From assembly GCF_016786355.1 (NCBI RefSeq), contig NZ_JADWYX010000015.1:1-64000 (forward strand): DNA of 64,000 bases, written 5' to 3'. A program made the position numbers and the translations under genes. The notes under the pieces were generated by a model. The model saw only the letters and a program-made list of their open reading frames with translations. It was not told the DNA's origin and did no database searches. This DNA is from Frankia sp. AgB1.9. Its GTDB lineage: Bacteria; Actinomycetota; Actinomycetes; Frankiales; Frankiaceae. Of the stretch, positions 43,408 through 50,297 are shown piece after piece. Each line of letters begins with the position of its first letter. Within the stretch, counting starts at the first letter, position 1.

Positions 43408-44243
43408 CGCTGGCCTTCCTCGATCGAAATTCCCTCGACCACCTCAAGCTACGGCGGCCGGCCAGCATTCCCACGACGCGGCGCTCCCAAGGCCTCCCGT
43501 CGATCAACCGGAGACCCGCGGAGTGGCCGCTCGCCTCGCGCGGCGCCCGGCGGTGGCTACTGCCACCCGGGCCGTCGTCGGGCCTGGATGGACCACACCG
43601 ACGAACCGGCAGCTCCGCCTCCGCGCGCGACGCGGAGCTGGACCGTTCGGGGAACATGAGGACCCGCTGCGGTGCGGGGCGCGCCGTTCGGCGTTCCGCG
43701 GAACGCGAAGATCGGCTGTGTCGGGGTGTGGGAGTCCGCTGCGGTGCGGGGCGCGCCGTTCGGCGTTCCGCGGAACGCGAAGATCGGCTGTGTCGGGGTG
43801 GGTGGGAGTCTGCTGCCGTGTAGAAGGTGTCGGCGGGCCGTTCCCAGGAGCAGGAAGATCGGCCGCCGCGCGGACTACCGAGATCGGCTGTGTCGGCGTG
43901 CGTGGGAGTCCAATGCGCTGTGGAGCGCGCCGTTCGGCGTTCCGCAGAACGCGGAGATCGGCCGCCCGGGGCGCGTGGGATCCTGCCGCGACCCGGCCGG
44001 GCGGCGGCGGAGATCGTGGTGGTCTGATCTGTCACGCGTGGTGGCTCGGTCGGGCTGGCCCGTGACGACCCTGTGGGGTGGCCCCGCTTCGGGCTGCGGG
44101 AGTCGGGACGGCGCAATGCCGAAAACGCTTTCGTAATTATCGGCGAGGCGCTTTCCAGCAACCCGGTCGTTGATTTCTCCTGGCCGCTTCCGTTCGCGAA
44201 AATTCGCTGGACGTCCGCCGGAGTCGGCCCGGAGGATGGCTCC
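43408..44243. other. Intergenic region holding the 72-bp tandem repeat
   Basis: About 835 bases without a supported gene between the thioredoxin and PPOX genes. Open frames on both strands exist only because the repeat is free of stops; their products are Arg/Ser-rich. The repeat is annotated separately. Confidence 0.5.
43664..43965. repeat. 72-bp tandem repeat with internal palindrome
   Basis: Two nearly exact 72-bp units begin at 43664 and 43736, each containing CGCGCCGTTCGG and the perfect 16-base palindrome GCGTTCCGCGGAACGC followed by AGATCGGCTGTGTCGG. Two decayed units follow (about 43820-43890 and 43915-43965), the last with one changed base in the palindrome. The length and imperfect spacing do not fit a CRISPR array. 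It may bind a protein or be a tandem-duplicated fragment. Confidence 0.7.
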
Positions 44244-44873
44244 ATGCTGAGCCCGACCCGCTACCGCGAGCGTTTCGTCGCCGACCGCGCGGCCGCGCAC
44301 GCCGTTCTCGATGAAGCGCTGTTCTGTCACGTCGGCGTGGTCGTCGATGGCCGGCCGCACGTGCTGCCCACGCTGCACGCCCGCGTCGACGACACTCTAT
44401 ACGTACACGGATCATCGGCGGCGCGGATTCTTGCGACGGCCCGCTCCGGGCCGTTGTCGGTCTGCGTCACGGTTTCGTTGCTCGACGGGCTGGTGATCGC
44501 CCGGTCCGCGTTTCACCATTCGTTGAACTACCGGTCGGTCGTCGTGCACGGCGCCGCCCGCCTGGTGACCGACGCCGAGGAGAAGAGTCGGATGCTGGAC
44601 GCCCTGGTCGATCGGGTCGGTACCGCCCGGTCCGCCCAGTGCCGCCCGCCGACGGCGAAGGAGCTCGCGGCGACGTCGGTGCTTGCCGTCGATCTCGCGG
44701 CCGAGACCACGGATGTCGCGCTCAAGGTGCGGACTGGTGGGCCACTCGACGATGAGGCTGACCTCGAGCTGGGTCACTGGGCCGGTGTCGTCCCGGTTCG
44801 GCTCGTCGCCGGCTCGCCGGAGCCTGCGTGTGACCTCCCCATCCCCACCGGACTCGCGCCGTCCCTCCGGTAG
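44244..44873 (+). CDS. Pyridoxamine 5'-phosphate oxidase-like flavin protein
   Basis: 209 residues, ATG with GGAGG eight bases upstream. Split-barrel features: ALFCHVGVVVDGRPHVLPTLHARVDDTLYVHGSSAARIL, PLSVCVTVSLLDGLVIARSAFHHSLNYRSVVVHGAARLV, then LVDRVG. This is the FMN-binding group close to the nitroimidazole-resistance NimA proteins. The reaction is probably an F420- or FMN-linked reduction, not certain. Placed between the repeat region and a VOC gene. Confidence 0.85.
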   Translation: MLSPTRYRERFVADRAAAHAVLDEALFCHVGVVVDGRPHVLPTLHARVDDTLYVHGSSAARILATARSGPLSVCVTVSLLDGLVIARSAFHHSLNYRSVVVHGAARLVTDAEEKSRMLDALVDRVGTARSAQCRPPTAKELAATSVLAVDLAAETTDVALKVRTGGPLDDEADLELGHWAGVVPVRLVAGSPEPACDLPIPTGLAPSLR

Positions 44874-45053
44874 GACTCACCTGGTTGGCCTGGCCGACGT
44901 TCGGCGGGCATGGGCGGAAAATTTTGCGGACCGATGACTTCGGCACGGTGGGCAGGTCAAAGAAGCATCTCAGTGACCCGCTCGCGGGCCAGGAAACGCG
45001 CAGACCAGGCTGCCACGTTTCCGTCGGTTCGTGCGCCCAGCAAAGGAGCCACC

Positions 45054-45842
45054 ATGCCCAAGCCAGACAGCACCGTCGCCGGCGGACCGATCTGGATCGA
45101 CCTGATGACGACCGACACGGACGCTGCCCGGGCCTTCTACGGAGAGCTGTTCGGTTGGACGGCGGAGACCGGGAGTGAGGAGTTCGGCGGGTACTTCAAC
45201 TTCCTGCGGGCGGGCGAGCCGGTCGCGGGCGGCATGGGCTACCAGCCGGGGATGCCGGCGGAAGCGGTGGCCGACCGCTGGTCGATCTACCTGCGCACCG
45301 ACGACGCGGAGAAGACGGTCGCCGCGGTCGTCGACCGCGGTGGCCAGGTGATCGCCCCGCCGATGCCGGTCGGAGACCTGGGAGCATTCGCCGTCGTGCT
45401 CGACCCTGGCAGCGCGGCCATCGGCCTGTGGCAGCCGGGTACTCACACCGGCTTCGCGAAGGTCGGCGAACCGGGTGCGCCTGTCTGGTTCGAGCTGTTC
45501 ACCCGGGACTTCGCGGCTGTCCTCGACTTCTACCGGGATGCGTTCGGCTGGACGGTCCAGGTGGTGTCCGATACGGACGAGTTCCGTTACGCGACGCTGG
45601 TCAACGCCGCCGGTGAGCAGCAGGCCGGAGTGATGGACGCGAGCAGCTTCCTTCCGGCGGGGGCGCCGTCCAGCTGGTCGGTGTACTTCAACGTCGAGGA
45701 CGCCGATGCGGCTACGGCGAAGATCGCCGAACTGGGTGGAAAGGCCCTGCGGGAGCCCGAGGACACGCCCTACGGCCGGATCGCCGAGGCTGCCGACGCT
45801 ACCGGCGCCACCTTCAAGATCATGGGTCCGAACAAGGGGTGA
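45054..45842 (+). CDS. Two-domain VOC (glyoxalase-like) protein
   Basis: 262 residues, ATG with AAAGGAG seven bases upstream. Two vicinal-oxygen-chelate modules: PIWIDLMTTDTDAARAFYGELFGWTAE and PVWFELFTRDFAAVLDFYRDAFGWTVQ. Each ends near WSIYLRTDDAEKTVAAVVDRGGQVI or WSVYFNVEDADAATAKIAELGGKAL. Family members include glyoxalase I-like and ring-cleaving enzymes and small-molecule resistance proteins. The lack of pathway neighbours leaves the substrate open. Confidence 0.88.
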   Translation: MPKPDSTVAGGPIWIDLMTTDTDAARAFYGELFGWTAETGSEEFGGYFNFLRAGEPVAGGMGYQPGMPAEAVADRWSIYLRTDDAEKTVAAVVDRGGQVIAPPMPVGDLGAFAVVLDPGSAAIGLWQPGTHTGFAKVGEPGAPVWFELFTRDFAAVLDFYRDAFGWTVQVVSDTDEFRYATLVNAAGEQQAGVMDASSFLPAGAPSSWSVYFNVEDADAATAKIAELGGKALREPEDTPYGRIAEAADATGATFKIMGPNKG

Positions 45843-45851
45843 CTGCCCTAT

Positions 45852-45896
45852 ACCCGGTGAACGCCCGGAGTCGGAGAGCTCAGACGTTCACCGGGT
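45852..45896. terminator. Hairpin terminator between convergent genes
   Basis: Perfect 12-bp stem: ACCCGGTGAACG at 45852-45863 and CGTTCACCGGGT at 45885-45896. It lies ten bases after the VOC stop and on the far side of the convergent methyltransferase gene. Confidence 0.65.
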
Positions 45897-45922
45897 GGTC
45901 GCGCCGGCCCTGGACGCGAGTG

Positions 45923-45966
45923 CCGTGACCGCCAAGGTCCGCCCGTCGCCTTGATCGCCGTTCCGG
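45923..45966. repeat. Dispersed palindromic repeat, partial copy F
   Basis: The leader and left core are identical over about 36 bases to copy A (GACCGCCAAGGTCCGCCCG at 45928, then TCGCCTTGATCGCCGTT). The right arm is missing. It lies between convergent genes, as copy A does. Confidence 0.65.
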
Positions 45967-45992
45967 AACGGGCGAACTGCCGGCCCGGGAGG

Positions 45993-46760
45993 CTAGCCGG
46001 CTGGTGCCTCGAAGATCTGGACCGGGCTGCGGAGCACGCTGGAACGAGGGCGGTCCTGGTCGGGCAGCCGGCGAAGCAGCGCGATCGTCGGCTCGACCAC
46101 CTCGGCCCAGGTCTCGGCCGAGAGATCCCACAGCCGTGACCAAAGCCGCTGCTCGACGCCGTCTGCCGCCTGCGCCGGTGTTGTCTGGCCGACCTCGTGC
46201 ACGCTGACGAGATCCTCGACCAACCGCAGACCGGCCCGTTCCGCCGTCGTCGTGAGCGCGGCAACCTGCGCGCCGCGTTCCCTGAGCGCGCCGTGCTCCA
46301 AGCGTGCCTGCATACCCATCATCGCCTCGGTGATATCCGAGAGATCGACGTTCGCGCCACCGCCAACGACGGCGAACCGGCCACTGGGCCGCAATACCCG
46401 GGCGACCTCGGCCACGACGGCCGGAGCGTCTCCGACGAGATGCATGACGTGAACGGCCAGACAGGCATCCACGCAGCCGTCGGCAACTGGAAGCTTCGAG
46501 GCGTCGGCGCGGACCACCCGTCCAGGCACCCGCCGGGTGGCGTGGGCGAGCATCTTTTCCGAAAGGTCGATGCCGACGATCTCCCGGCCCAGGTTGGCGA
46601 ACGCGGCGGCGATCAGCCCAGTACCGACGCCGATTTCCAGTAGCCGCCCTTTCGGCAGGTGCGGCGCCACGTCTTCGGCAACCAGGGAGCCGCGTAGCTC
46701 GCCGCCCCTGGTCGCGTCGTAGCGGTCAGCCATCCGGTCAAAGTTGACGGAGTTTGGCAC
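45993..46760 (-). CDS. SAM-dependent methyltransferase (UbiE/MenG type)
   Basis: 255 residues. Class I methyltransferase motifs: GRLLEIGVGTGLIAAAFA (motif I), IVGIDLSEKML (acidic post-I), VVRADASKLPVADGCVDACLAVHVMHL and VARVLRPSGRFAVV. The fold is complete. The substrate is not predictable; no quinone or antibiotic pathway genes are nearby. The ATG giving MPNSVNFDRMADRYD matches family N-termini. Confidence 0.85.
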   Translation of the reverse strand: MPNSVNFDRMADRYDATRGGELRGSLVAEDVAPHLPKGRLLEIGVGTGLIAAAFANLGREIVGIDLSEKMLAHATRRVPGRVVRADASKLPVADGCVDACLAVHVMHLVGDAPAVVAEVARVLRPSGRFAVVGGGANVDLSDITEAMMGMQARLEHGALRERGAQVAALTTTAERAGLRLVEDLVSVHEVGQTTPAQAADGVEQRLWSRLWDLSAETWAEVVEPTIALLRRLPDQDRPRSSVLRSPVQIFEAPAG

Positions 46761-46953
46761 GGCCTCAGCCTATGTGGCCTGGCTGGCCAGCCCGGCGCAT
46801 TCATCCAGTTGTCACCGGCCCCCTGACCTCTCGCCTACTTCGGCCGTGTACGCCGCGCTACCGATCGTGCGCAGCCACTCGGCGAATCGGGCCCGGCGCT
46901 GGGCCGCCCCGGATGGGGAGGTATCCGCCAAGAGGGGGCGAAGGCGCCGTTCC

Positions 46954-48054
46954 GTGACCCTGGTGCAAGATGGCTGGACGGCGGGGCGGGTCTTGGTCGT
47001 GGATGGGAGCGGCGTGGGTCAGGGGCTGCAGTGGCTGTCACTGGTCGCGATCGTGGCCAGCCTGCCGGTGGTCGTGCTGGTCAGCAACGTGCTGCACGAG
47101 CTCGGGCATGCCCTGGCCGCGTTGGCGGTCGGGTATCGCGTTCGCGGGTTCATCGTCGGTGGGACCAGTGCGGACTTCTCCCGCAGTGGCGGCTTCCTGC
47201 AGTTCGGCCGCAAGTTCGGGCGGGCCGCGACGCTAATTTCGCCGGGAAGCGGCTGGATAACTGGCTGGCGGGGGATAGTCACCTACGGTGGCGGCGCAGC
47301 GGTGAACCTGTTCATTGTCGTGGTGACGGCACCCGCGAGCCTTAGCTGGGAGTTCCGGCACGGCGTGGCGGTGCAGCCGGGAGCACACACCTATCTCCCG
47401 GTCGTCACCGTCTTCGTCTTCGTCGTGAACCTTGTCTTTCTGGTCGCGAACCTCGTGCCACGGGTGCACTCGTCCGGGGCCGTCAGCGACGGCCGGCTCC
47501 TGCTGAACCTGATCCACTCGCGGCGGCTCGTCGAGTGGATCAAGATTGGCGAGTCATCGGTCGTCATCGACCGGCCCCGCGCGCAGGTATGGCATTTCCT
47601 CGACGATCCGCGCAACGTCACCAGCTACGACCACACAGTCGAGCGCGTCTACCAGAAGCCCGGCACGCCCGCGGGAGTCGGCCGGATTCTGGTCGCCCAC
47701 CTGTTCCCGGTTCCGCCGTCAGCGGTCGGGGATGTCGTCGAATCCGAGACGGTCGCGTTCGACCCACCGCGACGCATGATGGCGCGCGGCGCCCGTAACC
47801 ACGCCCTGCGCGTGGAAACGGCGCTGCGTGCGGTCGGGCCGGACAGCACTCGGCTTACCCGGACCGTGTGGCTGGGAGCGAAGCCGCTCGCCCCGGAACA
47901 GCGCCAGCGCCTGCTTGAGACGCTTGGCGAGGCCGGTTCGCGGCTTGCCCAGGAGAACGAGCGCATCCGGCGCATGCTCGTCCCTGACACGACCGCGACG
48001 CTCGCCATCCCCGGAGCGCGGGCTCGTCGCCGCGCCCGCGCTCGTCGCGTATAG
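46954..48054 (+). CDS. M50-type site-2 protease domain fused to SRPBCC domain
   Basis: 366 residues from a GTG with GAAGG upstream. The first half is a membrane metalloprotease: helix LSLVAIVASLPVVVLVSNVLHELGHALAALAVGYRV carries HELGH (HExxH), and a later NLVPRVHSSGAVSDG supplies the NxxP...DG third ligand. About four membrane helices are expected. The second half (about residues 205-345) is an SRPBCC/START-like domain (VIDRPRAQVWHFLDDPRNVTSYDHTVERV ... LVAHLFPVPP ... VAFDPPRRMMARG). A protease-lipid-binding fusion is not the standard M50 plan; it might cut a membrane substrate in response to a bound lipid. Tail is Arg/Ala-rich. Confidence 0.75.
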   Translation: MTLVQDGWTAGRVLVVDGSGVGQGLQWLSLVAIVASLPVVVLVSNVLHELGHALAALAVGYRVRGFIVGGTSADFSRSGGFLQFGRKFGRAATLISPGSGWITGWRGIVTYGGGAAVNLFIVVVTAPASLSWEFRHGVAVQPGAHTYLPVVTVFVFVVNLVFLVANLVPRVHSSGAVSDGRLLLNLIHSRRLVEWIKIGESSVVIDRPRAQVWHFLDDPRNVTSYDHTVERVYQKPGTPAGVGRILVAHLFPVPPSAVGDVVESETVAFDPPRRMMARGARNHALRVETALRAVGPDSTRLTRTVWLGAKPLAPEQRQRLLETLGEAGSRLAQENERIRRMLVPDTTATLAIPGARARRRARARRV

Positions 48055-48489
48055 CGCGGCTCACCACAGCGCGCGGCCTCCCGGCTGGAGGTCGGCCGTC
48101 GTGTGACCCGTCCCCAGGGGGCGCACTCAGAGTCGGACGCTATCGCCTGCGGGGCCGGCACTTCTCTCACCCATCGGGTCCGCGCCGGTCGCGCTCGCGG
48201 GCGGGCAGGTGACCTACCTGCGGCGGCGGTATGTCGGTTGCGTGTGGGGCCGCGGTGGGCAATGCTTGACGCCGACGTCAATATCTGTAACCTAGCTCAC
48301 ACGCCGTAACGGCAGTTGAGGTGCTCGGCGCGTGCTCCGTCCTGGCTGGAGCAGGCGAAAGGTTGCGCACCGTCCTAAATTCGTCGCCGACCCTACCCAA
48401 TGATCGTCACTCTATGTAGTCATGTGGCCGTCCATTGCGATGCGTAGACATGTCCCGGCGCCAACACCGAGTGGGATGAGGAAAAAGCA
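48055..48489. other. Intergenic region upstream of the solute-binding lipoprotein
   Basis: 435 bases without a gene. The promoter candidate at 48266-48293 is described separately. Confidence 0.4.
48266..48293 (+). promoter_or_regulatory. Candidate promoter of the solute-binding lipoprotein gene
   Basis: -35-like TTGACG (48266-48271) and -10-like TAACCT are separated by 16 bases. The -35 overlaps the inverted repeat TGACG-CCGA-CGTCA (48267-48280), which could be an operator. The leader to the start would be about 190 bases. Confidence 0.35.
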
Positions 48490-49746
48490 GTGATCCGTAA
48501 GCGCAGTACCGCCTTAGCTGCATTGGTCGCCGCTGGTGCGGTGCTCTTAGCCGCTGGCTGTGGCTCGTCGGGGTCGAGCGGCCCGGCCGCGACCGGCTCC
48601 GGCTCGGCCGGGGCGACGCAGACCGTCACGGTCGGTGTGTTCGCTGACATCACTGGTCCGGCGGCCTCGGGTAACAAGACCGTCGAGGCCGGCGTGAAGG
48701 CGGGGACCTACTACGCGGCCAGGAATGGCTACAAGATCAAGTATGTCGTCGGCGACACGGCGACAAACCCGACGACGGCCCTCGCTGTCGCGCAGAAGTT
48801 CGTCACCCAGGACCATGTCCTCGCGGTGATCGCGAGCTCGGCAATTACGTTCACTGCGTCGACCTACCTCACCGCGCACAACGTCCCGGTCATCGGGATC
48901 GGCGAGGACGGGCCCGAGTGGATTACCGCGAAGAACATGTTCTCCGTGACTGGTCCGCTGCAGCAGACCAAGGTCGCCACGACGATGGGCAAGTTCTTCA
49001 AGCTGGAGGGCGTCACCAGCCTGGGCTCGATTGGCTACTCGGTCTCGCCGCTCTCGTCCGAGGCGGCCTCCGCCTCGGCGGCCTCGGCCGAGGCCGCCGG
49101 CATCAAGGTCGGCTACCTGAACGCCAAGTTCCCGTTCGGCAGCACCAACGTCGGTCCGGCGGTGCTGCAGATGAAGGACGCCGGCATTGACGGGCTCGTG
49201 ACCTCCACGGACTCCGACACCGGCTTCGCCCTGATCAAGGGCCTGCGTGACTCGGGCGTCAACCTGAAGGCGGCTCTGCTGCCGACCGGGTACGGCGGCG
49301 ACCTGATCCAGGCCGGGGCTGGTGCGTTGTCGTCGGCGCAGAACGTCTACTTCCTGCTCGGCTACGAGCCGGTCGAGATGCAGACCACCGCGACCAAGCA
49401 GTTCGTCGCCGACCTCAAGAGCGGCGGCACCACCGGTGAACCGACGTATGCCATGTACAACGGCTACGTCTCGATCGGCCTGCTGGTCCGCGCGCTGAAG
49501 GCGGCCGGGGGAACCCCGAGCCAGGCGGGCCTGCTCAAGGGTCTGGAGGGCATCCACGACTGGAACGCGCTGGGCCTGTACGGCTCCCACAAGGTCGACA
49601 TCAATGACCGCGTGAATGTCGTCAGCGGTCCGGACAACTGCTCCTGGATGACGAAGCTGGTCGGCGACAAGTTCGAGCTCGTCAAGGGCGCGACCCCGAT
49701 CTGTGGCGACGTCATCCCCGGCAAGACGGTAGCTGCGGCGTCCTGA
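48490..49746 (+). CDS. ABC-type solute-binding lipoprotein (branched-chain amino-acid type)
   Basis: 418 residues from GTG. The signal peptide ends in a lipobox (LAAGC; Cys about residue 24) and a Ser/Gly linker follows. The type-1 periplasmic-binding fold shows TVTVGVFADITGPAASGNKTVEAG, NPTTALAVAQKFVTQDHVLAVIASS, GEDGPEWITAKNMFSVTGP, AGIDGLVTSTDSDTGFALIKGLRDSGVNL and YNGYVSIGLLVRAL. This is the LivJ-type family. No permease or ATPase genes accompany it, so it is an orphan binding protein or shares a distant transporter. Confidence 0.88.
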   Translation: MIRKRSTALAALVAAGAVLLAAGCGSSGSSGPAATGSGSAGATQTVTVGVFADITGPAASGNKTVEAGVKAGTYYAARNGYKIKYVVGDTATNPTTALAVAQKFVTQDHVLAVIASSAITFTASTYLTAHNVPVIGIGEDGPEWITAKNMFSVTGPLQQTKVATTMGKFFKLEGVTSLGSIGYSVSPLSSEAASASAASAEAAGIKVGYLNAKFPFGSTNVGPAVLQMKDAGIDGLVTSTDSDTGFALIKGLRDSGVNLKAALLPTGYGGDLIQAGAGALSSAQNVYFLLGYEPVEMQTTATKQFVADLKSGGTTGEPTYAMYNGYVSIGLLVRALKAAGGTPSQAGLLKGLEGIHDWNALGLYGSHKVDINDRVNVVSGPDNCSWMTKLVGDKFELVKGATPICGDVIPGKTVAAAS

Positions 49747-49855
49747 TCCACCAGCGCTGAGCATTTTCCGGTACGCGCGAGAGCCGCGAGAGCCGCGACA
49801 GCGGGCCAGTCTCGAAGCGCCACCGTAAACAGCTCGGTAAATACCGGTTAGGCCT

Positions 49856-49886
49856 GGCCGGCGTGTCCACAACGGACACGCCGGCC
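49856..49886 (+). terminator. Perfect hairpin terminator
   Basis: 13-base arms (GGCCGGCGTGTCC and GGACACGCCGGCC) with an ACAAC loop, followed by CGGTCTTTT. It ends transcription of the binding-protein gene. Confidence 0.8.
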
Positions 49887-50297
49887 TCGGTCTTTTCCGC
49901 CCGAGGTGATAGCCGGTCGCGCCCCCTGATGATTGGGGAATTGCCCTGATCGCGGCTCTCAGCGGGCGGAGACGGCGATCGGTGGGCCCGGCTGGCTACC
50001 CGAGGGCCCGGCTGCGACCGGCATCGGGCGTGGGCGACGAGCACGCCGAGGTGCTGGCCGCGGGGGTCGCGGCGCTAGATCAAGAGGAGCGTTCCGACCT
50101 GCGGACCCGCGGGTCCGAGGGAGCCCAACGCACGTGGGGCCGTCCCGGCGCGAGCCCGACGGCTGCCGGTTACCCGCGAACGCCTACCCACCGCGGCGCC
50201 CAGAAACTCGCCTGGACCGTTTCGCCAGTTACAATTCTCCGGACCGCGCCGTAAAGGGAAAATAGGCAAGGCGGATTGTACTGTCCGGGGAGACGTA
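49887..50297. other. Gene-free interval upstream of the HelD-like gene
   Basis: About 400 bases without a supported gene. It should contain the promoter of the helicase gene. I looked for the RIF-associated GGGGCTT...AAGCCCC element near the start and saw none. Confidence 0.35.

Noticed and set aside
43664..43965. CRISPR array
   Set aside because: Units are 72 bp with no short constant repeat and unique spacers, and no cas genes are present.
43334..44245. 303-codon frame across the 72-bp repeats
   Set aside because: The product is Arg/Ser-rich low complexity and is open only because the repeat lacks stop codons.
49982..50254. 90-codon ORF upstream of the HelD-like gene
   Set aside because: No ribosome site, no family and low-complexity sequence; treated as intergenic.
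50100..50297. RIF-associated element upstream of the HelD-like gene
   Set aside because: No inverted repeat of the GGGGCTT...AAGCCCC type is visible near the start.
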